A DNA stretch of 9,552 nt from Campylobacteraceae bacterium. GTDB taxonomy: Bacteria > Campylobacterota > Campylobacteria > Campylobacterales > Sulfurovaceae. The first letter of the stretch is position 1, and each line of letters begins with the position of its first letter. The notes under the pieces are model-generated. The model was given only the letters and a program-made list of their open reading frames with translations. It was not told where the DNA came from and did not search any database. A program made the translations under genes and the position numbers. This document shows, one piece after another, positions 1-6,457 of the stretch. The stretch is from contig JALVEV010000180.1 in assembly GCA_027030605.1 (NCBI GenBank), forward strand, positions 1 to 9,552, written 5' to 3'.

Positions 1-1
1 A

Positions 2-904
2 GTTTTAATTAACTGTGCTAGAGGTGGACTCTATGATGAGGAGGCTCTCTTAGAGGGTCTGACTTCTGGTAAAATTCATATGGCAGGGATTGATGTATTT
101 AACAAAGAACCTGCAACTTCACACCCTCTTCTTGATTTAGACAATGTTACAGTTACTCCTCACTTAGGTGCAAATACAAAAGAGTCTCAACGAAATATTG
201 CTATTCAGGCTGCTGAAAATGCTATTCAAGCAGGTAAAAACATTGCTTATCCAAATGCTTTGAATTTACCAATTAAAGAGAGTGAACTTCCTGACTTCTT
301 ACGCCCTTATCTTGAATTAACTCAAAAAATGGGAAATCTATCTGCTCAAGCAACGAGATGTAATATCAAAAGTATTAAAGTGGTAACACAAGGTGATGTC
401 TCTGACTATATTGACTCATTAACTACATTTGCAACTGTTGGAATTTTAACTGAGTCTTTAGGTTCAGCAGTAAACTATGTCAATGCAGAGTTTGTAGCAC
501 AAGAGAGAGATATAAAAATTCTCAAAGAGAAAGATGTTAACCGTACAGGGCTTAACAATAAAGTGACTATTAAACTTGTAACTGAAAATGGTAACTTTAC
601 TATCTCTGGTACAGTATTTGGTGATGAGGCTCAACGTATTATAAATATAGATGGTTATGAGCTTGATTTAGAGCCAAAAGGTAGCCTTATTCTCTTTAGA
701 AATACAGATATTCCAGGGGTTATTGCTTCTGTTGGTAAAATATTAGCTGATAACAATTTTAATATTGCAGACTTTAGACTAGGAAGAGATAAAAATGCTC
801 AAGCTTTAGCTGTTGTTAAAATAGATGGAGAGATAACTAAAAAAGTCCTTAATGAACTCTCTGCATTAGAGGCTTGTATTAGTGTTACGCATGTAAGTAT
901 CTAA
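2..904 (+). CDS. serA: D-3-phosphoglycerate dehydrogenase, C-terminal part (5' end outside window)
   Basis: Catalyses the NAD-dependent oxidation of 3-phosphoglycerate to 3-phosphohydroxypyruvate, the first step of serine synthesis, in the cytoplasm. The reading frame is open from base 2 and begins with VLINCARGGLYDEEAL, the end of the nucleotide-binding domain, including the substrate-binding/catalytic Arg. It continues through DVFNKEP (the catalytic-Glu region) and PHLGANTKES (the catalytic His). The internal ATG at 80 is therefore not the start. About 300 residues are present of the roughly 525 usual for the long SerA type. After the catalytic domain comes an intervening (allosteric substrate-binding type) domain from about NLPIKESELPDF onward, then a C-terminal ACT domain starting near LILFRNTDIPGVIASVGKIL, which in this family can bind serine for feedback control. 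The gene ends in TAA, convergent with hemN. No frameshift is visible in the part seen. Confidence 0.95.
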   Translation, partial: VLINCARGGLYDEEALLEGLTSGKIHMAGIDVFNKEPATSHPLLDLDNVTVTPHLGANTKESQRNIAIQAAENAIQAGKNIAYPNALNLPIKESELPDFLRPYLELTQKMGNLSAQATRCNIKSIKVVTQGDVSDYIDSLTTFATVGILTESLGSAVNYVNAEFVAQERDIKILKEKDVNRTGLNNKVTIKLVTENGNFTISGTVFGDEAQRIINIDGYELDLEPKGSLILFRNTDIPGVIASVGKILADNNFNIADFRLGRDKNAQALAVVKIDGEITKKVLNELSALEACISVTHVSI

Positions 905-906
905 CT

Positions 907-938
907 TTTTCTCTATGACTAAATAGTCATAGAGAAAA
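907..938. terminator. Bidirectional hairpin between convergent serA and hemN
   Basis: A perfect 14-bp inverted repeat (TTTTCTCTATGACT at 907-920, AGTCATAGAGAAAA at 925-938) with a 4-base loop lies just after the serA stop. It overlaps the last codons and the TAG stop of hemN. On the plus strand it is followed by TCTTTCCTT, a moderately U-rich run. The A/T ends of the stem can serve as the U-tract in either direction. It is most likely a shared intrinsic terminator for both genes. Termination itself is inferred. Confidence 0.7.
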
Positions 939-2295
939 TCTTTCCTTCAGGTTGATTTTCAGCCAACCTTAAATCAAATGCCATACATACATTTCTTACA
1001 AACATTCTAGCATCCTCTTTAACAACTAATCTATTGTCATAAATCTCTACTAGATTATCATCTTTCATCTCTTGAAGTCGCTCTAAGACCTCATCTATGC
1101 TGTCTATCTTCATAGAGTCATCTTCCCATGAAGTTTCCAAATTACACATAATGTTTAAGATATGTTGTCTTACTACTAAATCTTCATCGGTTAAAATATG
1201 CCCTCTAAATATAGGCAGTCTACCCTCATTGACTCGTGCAATATAATCCTCTACCCTCTTCTCATTTTGAGCAAAAGCGTACCATGAGTCAGAGATAGAG
1301 GACATACCTAAACCTATCATAAGTTTTGTCTTTCCTGCTGTGTACCCCATAAAGTTTCTATGAAGTTTTTTATCTACCATCGCTTTGTAAAGTTTATCGG
1401 TAGGTAAAGAGAAGTGGTCCATTCCTATCTCAACATATCCTGCTTCAAAGAAAAGCTTTTTACCTAACTCATAGAGTTCACGTTTATACTCATCTTTTGG
1501 TAAATCATTCTCATCAAAACCTCTCTGCCCTACCCCTTTAATCCAAGGTACATGGGCGTAACTATAGTAGGCAATTCTATCTGGTCTCTGTTTAACTGTT
1601 AGTTCAATAGTGTTTATGATGCTCTCTTTTGTCTGATGTGGTAGACCAAAGATAATATCATGAGAGATAGACTCATACCCAATCTCTCTTGCCCAGTCAT
1701 TAACTCTTTGAACATTTTCTACAGGCTGTATTCTGTTGATAGCACGTTGAACAATAGGGTCATAGTCTTGAATACCAAAACTTGTACGCTTAAAACCTAA
1801 ATCAAAAAGAGTTTGAAGTTGCTCTTTAGTTGTCTCATTAGGGTGAGCTTCAAAGGAGAATTCATAGACATCACAACGTTTTGCCAATTCAAAGATTCCC
1901 TCTATCATTCGTTTTAAGTTTTTAGAAGAGAAAAAAGTTGGCGTTCCTCCTCCTAAATGAATCTCACGAATAGAGGGAGTTGAATCCAAAATATCTACAT
2001 AGAGCCTCCACTCTTTAAGCAGTGTATCTATATACTTATCTTCTACAGAGTGACGTTTTGTAATATGTTTATGACAAGCACAAAAGGTACAAAGACTCTC
2101 ACAATATGGTAGATGAATATATAGAGAGATTCCCTCTTTGTTATTACTTTCATTAAATGCTCGTTGAACAGTTTGAGACCAATCATTAATATCTAATCTT
2201 CCTTTATCCCAAAAAGGAACTGTAGGATAAGAGGTATATCTAGGACCTGGAATGTTATATTTTTGAATAAGGGCTGAATTGCTAAGAGGTTGCAT
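919..2295 (-). CDS. hemN: Oxygen-independent coproporphyrinogen III dehydrogenase (radical SAM)
   Basis: Converts coproporphyrinogen III to protoporphyrinogen IX without oxygen in heme synthesis, as a cytoplasmic radical SAM enzyme. The 458 residues match the usual HemN length. The radical SAM cluster motif is PYCESLCTFCAC, with Cys65, Cys69 and Cys72 plus the following Cys74, the same CxxxCxxCxC arrangement as in E. coli HemN. The SAM-binding glycine motif GGGTPTF lies at residues 115-121. The N-terminal YNIPGPRYTSYPT segment is typical of true HemN rather than HemW. The ATG at 2295-2293 is preceded by AAGGAA (2305-2300), a suitable ribosome site. The gene stands alone on its strand: convergent with serA at the 3' end and divergent from the efflux operon. 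A near-consensus FNR-type box upstream suggests activation under low oxygen. The TAG stop lies in the loop-proximal part of the 907-938 hairpin. Confidence 0.96.
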   Translation of the reverse strand: MQPLSNSALIQKYNIPGPRYTSYPTVPFWDKGRLDINDWSQTVQRAFNESNNKEGISLYIHLPYCESLCTFCACHKHITKRHSVEDKYIDTLLKEWRLYVDILDSTPSIREIHLGGGTPTFFSSKNLKRMIEGIFELAKRCDVYEFSFEAHPNETTKEQLQTLFDLGFKRTSFGIQDYDPIVQRAINRIQPVENVQRVNDWAREIGYESISHDIIFGLPHQTKESIINTIELTVKQRPDRIAYYSYAHVPWIKGVGQRGFDENDLPKDEYKRELYELGKKLFFEAGYVEIGMDHFSLPTDKLYKAMVDKKLHRNFMGYTAGKTKLMIGLGMSSISDSWYAFAQNEKRVEDYIARVNEGRLPIFRGHILTDEDLVVRQHILNIMCNLETSWEDDSMKIDSIDEVLERLQEMKDDNLVEIYDNRLVVKEDARMFVRNVCMAFDLRLAENQPEGKIFSMTI

Positions 2296-2321
2296 TATTT
2301 TCCTTGAATATTATAAATGTA

Positions 2322-2327
2322 ATTATA
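2322..2327 (-). promoter_or_regulatory. Putative -10 element of hemN
   Basis: Read on the minus strand, 2327-2322 is a perfect TATAAT. Transcription would start near 2315-2314, about 20 bases before the hemN ATG and 5' of its AAGGAA ribosome site. No convincing -35 box is present; instead an FNR-type palindrome is centred 28.5 bases upstream of the first base of this hexamer, which puts it at about -41, the class II activator position. A second TATAAT at 2315-2310 is too close to the ribosome site to be the main one. Confidence 0.5.
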
Positions 2328-2348
2328 TCTAAAGGATTTTGAAAAAAA

Positions 2349-2362
2349 ATGATATTTATCAA
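2349..2362 (-). promoter_or_regulatory. Putative FNR/CRP-family operator upstream of hemN
   Basis: ATGAT-ATTT-ATCAA matches nine of the ten defined bases of the FNR consensus TTGAT-N4-ATCAA. It is centred at 2355.5, about 60 bases before the hemN start codon. hemN genes are classic FNR/ANR-type targets, which fits the place and spacing. The palindrome is AT-rich in an AT-rich gap, so some chance matching is possible; the argument rests on position together with sequence. No regulator gene is in the window. Confidence 0.5.
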
Positions 2363-2378
2363 TATCGCTAAGCAATCA

Positions 2379-2387
2379 TGGTATAAT
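2379..2387 (+). promoter_or_regulatory. Putative forward extended -10 promoter in the divergent gap
   Basis: TGGTATAAT is a perfect TATAAT preceded by TG one base upstream, an extended -10 arrangement. Transcription would begin near 2394 and run 145 bases before the efflux operon start. The FNR-type box centre would then be at about -38.5 for this direction. It could be an extra promoter for the efflux operon, a short RNA start, or chance in an AT-rich gap. Confidence 0.3.
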
Positions 2388-2496
2388 TCCTTTTTATAAA
2401 AAATGTTTACAAGTAGTTTTTTAAAAAAGTTGTCACAATAATTTTTATAGACTTCAAAATTTATTATCAATTCAACTCTTTTTAATCCATTTTACT

Positions 2497-2502
2497 TATA
2501 AT
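2497..2502 (+). promoter_or_regulatory. Putative -10 element of the efflux operon
   Basis: TATAAT at 2497-2502 would start transcripts near 2509, about 30 bases before the GTG start at 2539. There is no good TTGACA at the usual distance, only AT-rich tracts upstream, which is common for housekeeping promoters in Campylobacterota. No clear repressor operator was seen near it. Confidence 0.4.
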
Positions 2503-2525
2503 AATCATAGTTTTATTTTATACAA

Positions 2526-2532
2526 AAGGGAG
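2526..2532 (+). promoter_or_regulatory. Ribosome binding site fixing a GTG start
   Basis: AAGGGAG lies six bases before GTG at 2539-2541. The reading frame from this GTG gives an immediate signal peptide, so the non-ATG start is supported by both spacing and protein sequence. Confidence 0.65.
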
Positions 2533-2538
2533 ATTCAA

Positions 2539-3975
2539 GTGTTACAAAAAGTTATTACCCCCCTAGTTGTATCAGTTATCTGTACACAATTAGTAGAGGC
2601 TAAGGAGCTTACTAATTTGTCATTAGATAAAGCATTAACTATTATGAGAAATAATAACTTAGAGTTAAAAATCTCAAAATTTAATGAACAGATGAAGATG
2701 CAAGAGGAGAAAATAGCCAAAGGCTACAACTATGGGAAATTAGATGTAAAGCTACAGGCACTACGTTCCAATGATGCGGGAAATGTCTTTGGATTTAAAG
2801 TAAAAAGTAGAGAGGCATCTTTTCGTGATTTTGGTTTTTCAGATTTTATGGGAGCCATAGGTCAAGGAGCCCAACAAGCCAATGGTAACTTTGGAGCCTT
2901 TTCACAAGGGTTAGCACAACAGGGGGGGAATATTCTTGGTATAAAACCTAAAGATTTAAACTACCCAGATGCTAGGAACCATGTACAAACTACGCTTACT
3001 TATCAAGTTCCTCTATACACTGGTGGAAAACTAGACCAATATAGTAAAATCACCAAAGCTCTTACCTACATGAGTCAACTAGATACAGAGAAACTCTTAA
3101 ATGAGAAGATATTTCAGACTAAAAAAACTTTCTATGATATTTCACTTATAGAGCAATATATTGATAAGTTGAGTAGTATTGTAAATAATATTGACAGACT
3201 AGAAGAGATTGTCGAGAGTATGAAAGATGAGGGATATGCAAAAGATATTGACAGACTTGAAGTAGAAGCTCGAAAAGCAGAAGCACAAAGTATGCTCTCT
3301 CAAGCTACATACAATAGAGAGTTAGCTTACCAATACCTCTCTTTTCTTCTTAATGAGACGGTTAGTTCTATCCAACCACTCAATAACTTAGCCCCTCTTC
3401 CAACATTTACAGATGATGAGATTGTTCAAAATAACCTTGACATTCAAAAAGCTCAACTTGGTCTAAAAATTACAGATATGGCAGTTAAAGTTGAAAAGTC
3501 TAAATTTTTACCAACGGTTGGTGCTTTTGGAGAGTATGGCTCTGCTGATAATTCAGCCTTTAATAGATTTTTTGAAAAAGATTTCTATACAGTTGGAGTA
3601 CAGTTAGAGTGGAATATCTTTAACGGTGAAATAGATAAACAGAGTCTTGAAAAAGCAAAAATTAAAAATATGCAAGTGCAAGAGCAAATTGAATTAGCTA
3701 AAGCTGGTATAACCTTGCAGATTAAAAAGCTTATGACTAATATCAAAAGTAAAGATGCCGAAATTGAAAGTTTAGAGACACAGTATCAGTTTGCTGAGAA
3801 GGTTTATGAGAACTATGAGGGGCGTTACCAAGAGGGTATCGCTTCGATTACTGATGTTCTTATTAAGCAGTCAAAAGAGCTAGAGGTACTCTTAAAACTA
3901 CTTACAGCAAAAAATGATAGAAATGCAAAGGTATTTGAGTTAACATCAGTTTTAAATAAAGGAGAAAATTCATGA
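2539..3975 (+). CDS. TolC-family outer-membrane efflux protein
   Basis: Outer-membrane exit duct of a tripartite pump, 478 residues, starting at GTG. A Sec signal peptide covers residues 1 to about 21 (hydrophobic core ITPLVVSVICTQL, likely cleavage after VEA). The Cys in it does not fit a lipobox, so this is not an obvious lipoprotein like OprM or CusC. Two outer-membrane efflux (OEP) repeats follow: each has long helical coiled-coil segments and a beta hairpin, with strand signatures QTTLTYQVPLYTGGK (residues about 150-164) and FYTVGVQLEWNIFNGE in the second half. The first repeat carries a long Gly/Gln/Ala/Asn-rich stretch at about residues 95-148, where an extracellular loop between two strands is expected. 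First gene of the operon; it overlaps the adaptor gene by four bases (ATGA), which implies coupled translation. The family is certain; the substrate is unknown. Confidence 0.9.
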   Translation: MLQKVITPLVVSVICTQLVEAKELTNLSLDKALTIMRNNNLELKISKFNEQMKMQEEKIAKGYNYGKLDVKLQALRSNDAGNVFGFKVKSREASFRDFGFSDFMGAIGQGAQQANGNFGAFSQGLAQQGGNILGIKPKDLNYPDARNHVQTTLTYQVPLYTGGKLDQYSKITKALTYMSQLDTEKLLNEKIFQTKKTFYDISLIEQYIDKLSSIVNNIDRLEEIVESMKDEGYAKDIDRLEVEARKAEAQSMLSQATYNRELAYQYLSFLLNETVSSIQPLNNLAPLPTFTDDEIVQNNLDIQKAQLGLKITDMAVKVEKSKFLPTVGAFGEYGSADNSAFNRFFEKDFYTVGVQLEWNIFNGEIDKQSLEKAKIKNMQVQEQIELAKAGITLQIKKLMTNIKSKDAEIESLETQYQFAEKVYENYEGRYQEGIASITDVLIKQSKELEVLLKLLTAKNDRNAKVFELTSVLNKGENS

Positions 3976-4769
3976 AAAAACTATTAATAATTGGTCTGCT
4001 AGTAGCAGTAAGTTCACTAAGTGCTATTGAGCTTGAGTTGAGTGGAGCAGTACAGTCGGATAATCAGAAGATGATTACAAGTAGATACATGGGTATTGTA
4101 AAAAAGATGTTGGTCTCTGAGGGAGATATTGTAAAAAAAGGTCAACTTCTCTATCAAATAGACTCTAAAGAGATAGACTCAAAAAGAGAGCAGGTAAACT
4201 TAGCTATTTCACAAGCTCAACTAGCTCTTCAAATGAACAAAAACCAGTACTCAAATGTGCTGTTAAACCTTGGACGTTACAAAAGACTCTTTAGAAAAGG
4301 TATGGTCTCTAAATATGAGCTAGAGAATCTTGAACTTAATGCTAAAAATATGAAAGATATGGTTGCTATTGCATCGAAACAAGTTGCCCAAGCAAAAGCG
4401 ATGAAAAAAGAGGTAATGAACCAATACAACTATCTTAAGCTAAGAGCACCTAATGATGGGGTTATTATTGCTAAAAAACTTAATGTTGGAGAGATGGCAA
4501 TTCCTGGAATGCCAGGAGTTATTTTAACTGACCTCTCTAAACTAAGTATTATTGTTGAGATAGCAGAAAATGATATTAAGTACATCAACCCTAAACAGAA
4601 AGTTCAACTAGAGGTTCCCTCTGTAGGGTTTAAATCAACAGGAACTATTGCTTCTATTATCCCTAGTTCTAACCCTATGACACATAAATTTAAAATGAAA
4701 GTTAAATTTAATAAAAAGGGTAAATCTATATACCCAGGAATGTATGCAAAAGTATATATTAAGGGCTAA
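3972..4769 (+). CDS. Periplasmic adaptor (membrane fusion protein) of RND efflux pump, short form
   Basis: Bridges the inner-membrane pump and the TolC-like duct. It has 265 residues, much shorter than AcrA (about 400). A signal peptide is seen at 1-18 (likely cleavage after SLSA) with no lipobox Cys. Order of domains: first lipoyl half about 34-64, a helical hairpin about 65-152, second lipoyl half about 153-190 (RAPNDGVIIAKKLNVGE), then a beta-barrel domain about 191-265. The hairpin tip carries RYKRLFRKGMVS, which fits the RxxxLxxxxxxS pattern (Arg102, Leu106, Ser113) used by adaptors to dock on TolC. The chain ends just after the barrel, at YPGMYAKVYIKG, so the membrane-proximal domain of AcrA-type adaptors appears to be missing. 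AAAGGAG lies seven bases before the ATG. Two bases separate its stop from the permease gene. Confidence 0.9.
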   Translation: MKKLLIIGLLVAVSSLSAIELELSGAVQSDNQKMITSRYMGIVKKMLVSEGDIVKKGQLLYQIDSKEIDSKREQVNLAISQAQLALQMNKNQYSNVLLNLGRYKRLFRKGMVSKYELENLELNAKNMKDMVAIASKQVAQAKAMKKEVMNQYNYLKLRAPNDGVIIAKKLNVGEMAIPGMPGVILTDLSKLSIIVEIAENDIKYINPKQKVQLEVPSVGFKSTGTIASIIPSSNPMTHKFKMKVKFNKKGKSIYPGMYAKVYIKG

Positions 4770-4771
4770 TC

Positions 4772-6454
4772 ATGGGTCAAAATAGAAATGAACCATATGT
4801 TGTAAAAGACATTGCAGGTAAATTAGGGCAAGGATTTTTAAGAAATCCTCTAACTGCTATTTTAGGTATTGTTATCTTGGCGTTAGGGTGGATTTCTCTT
4901 ACCACTATGCCTAGAGAGGAGGACCCCCAAATTGCTATCTCTGGTGGTGGTGTTGTTGTTGCTATGCCAGGGGCTAGTCCTTTAGAGGTTGAAAATATTA
5001 TCTCTAAACCTTTAGAGAAGAAACTTAGAGAGGTTCAAGGGGTTGAGCATGTCTATAGTATCTCTCAAAACAATGTTGGTATTGTTAATGTTATGTACTA
5101 TATTGGAGAGGACAGAGAGAAGTCTAACCTTAAACTATACGATAAAGTAATGCAAAATATGGACGAGATGCCAAAAGGGGTTATGCAACCACTTGTTAAA
5201 CCTTTTGATATAGATATTGATGTTCCAATTCTTACATTTGCTTTTTACCAAACACCAGACTCAAAACTATCTACTGTTGAGTTCAACGAGAAACTTCGTG
5301 ATTTGAGATATAAAATTAATGGTATTCCAAATGTGGCAAAGACTACCCTCTATGGAGACCATAAAGAGCAGTATAATGTCGAAGTAGACATGGGAAAACT
5401 CTCTGCTTACCATCTCTCTTTAGGACAGATTATGCAGGCTATAAAACAACTTGCCGTAAATGTTCCTGAGGTTAAGGGAAAAACTAAAGATAAAAAGATT
5501 GTTATGTTTGGTGTCTCTAATGCAATTACTAGCATAGAAGATATAAAAAATGTCATGGTTGCCAACTATATGAACTCACCTATCTATCTTAAAGATGTTG
5601 CAAAGGTAACAGATGGTATTGACAAGCAAAACTTTAAAGATGTAGATTTAATCTTTAGAGCCAACAATGACAAATCTCAACCATTCTCAAAGACAATACC
5701 ACAAGTGACTCTAGCTGTCTCTAAACTAGCAGGAACAAATGCTGTTTTTGTAGCACAAGATGTTCTAAAGATGGTAGAGGAGCATAAAGAGGAGTTTGAA
5801 AAACTTGGAATAGAGTATGTAGAGACAAGAAACTATGGTGAGAGGGCAAACCATGCTGTTGATGAGTTGATGCACCACTTAATTATTACTATTCTTATTA
5901 TTGCTATTATGTTAGTCTTTGCTTTAGGGTGGAGAGAGTCGCTTATTGTTACCTTTACTGTTCCTGCCATTCTCTCAATAACACTATTTATTGCATTTAT
6001 GACAGGGCAGACTATTAACCGAATTACCCTCTTTGCATTCTTGCTCTCATTGGGTCTATTGGTCGATGCAGCTATTATTGTTATTGAAAATATTCACAGA
6101 CATCTACACACCCCAGGTGCCGAAAAACGTGAAATGGGTGAGATTTTGGTAGAGGCTACTGATGAAGTGGGAGCACCTACAAACATTGCTACACTAGCAA
6201 TTATTTTAACTATGGTTCCTATGGCATTTGTTGGAGGAATGATGGGAGCATTTATGAAACCTATTCCTTACAATGTGCCTGTAGCACTCTTTGCATCTTT
6301 AGTTGTAGCCTATATCTTTACTCCTTACTTAAGTCTAAAACTTCTTAAAAAGCCAAAAGCTGGAGAACACCATGACATGGAAAATAATCCTTATGGTATT
6401 TGTGAACCATGTTTAGATGATGAAGATGAATCTAATAAAAAGGGGGAGAAGTAG
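4772..6454 (+). CDS. RND efflux permease, N-terminal half (split gene)
   Basis: First half of a proton-driven RND inner-membrane transporter: 560 residues, where a whole RND permease has about 1,030-1,100. TM1 is at about 27-46, followed by PREEDPQI (48-54 region), a motif seen in many RND permeases, and the first periplasmic porter domain up to about residue 366. TM2-TM6 follow from about 370 to 525. TM4 contains GLLVDAAIIVIENIHRH with a single acidic residue, Asp432, next to Ala433; AcrB has two Asp here, while CusA/CzcA-type pumps also have one. The protein then ends with a 34-residue cytoplasmic tail (527-560) rich in acidic residues, with His533-His534 and a CxxC (Cys544, Cys547). It stops at TAG where an intact permease would enter the TM6-TM7 linker. 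It sits two bases after the adaptor gene, with AAGGG six bases before ATG. No decay is seen within the domain, so I take it as functional together with the next gene. Confidence 0.88.
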   Translation: MGQNRNEPYVVKDIAGKLGQGFLRNPLTAILGIVILALGWISLTTMPREEDPQIAISGGGVVVAMPGASPLEVENIISKPLEKKLREVQGVEHVYSISQNNVGIVNVMYYIGEDREKSNLKLYDKVMQNMDEMPKGVMQPLVKPFDIDIDVPILTFAFYQTPDSKLSTVEFNEKLRDLRYKINGIPNVAKTTLYGDHKEQYNVEVDMGKLSAYHLSLGQIMQAIKQLAVNVPEVKGKTKDKKIVMFGVSNAITSIEDIKNVMVANYMNSPIYLKDVAKVTDGIDKQNFKDVDLIFRANNDKSQPFSKTIPQVTLAVSKLAGTNAVFVAQDVLKMVEEHKEEFEKLGIEYVETRNYGERANHAVDELMHHLIITILIIAIMLVFALGWRESLIVTFTVPAILSITLFIAFMTGQTINRITLFAFLLSLGLLVDAAIIVIENIHRHLHTPGAEKREMGEILVEATDEVGAPTNIATLAIILTMVPMAFVGGMMGAFMKPIPYNVPVALFASLVVAYIFTPYLSLKLLKKPKAGEHHDMENNPYGICEPCLDDEDESNKKGEK

Positions 6455-6457
6455 ATG
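6441..6457 (+). promoter_or_regulatory. Ribosome site and TAG-ATG junction between the two permease halves
   Basis: AGGGGGAG (6441-6448) is followed by six bases and the ATG at 6455. The six bases contain the TAG stop (6452-6454) of the upstream half, so stop and start abut with no gap. Both genes are in the same frame, so only this one stop codon separates them. The spacing is ideal for re-initiation by a terminating ribosome. Confidence 0.7.

Noticed and set aside
80..82. ATG at 80 as the start of the first gene
   Set aside because: The frame is open upstream to base 2 and encodes conserved SerA residues there, so the gene starts outside the window.
2402..2440. 12-codon frame ATG TTT ACA ... 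TAA in the divergent gap
   Set aside because: No ribosome site and an AT-palindromic sequence; too short to support as a leader peptide.
2282..2470. 62-codon minus-strand frame overlapping the hemN start
   Set aside because: Low-complexity AT-driven sequence (Ile/Asn/Phe/Lys), no ribosome site, and it covers the hemN promoter region and its FNR-type box.
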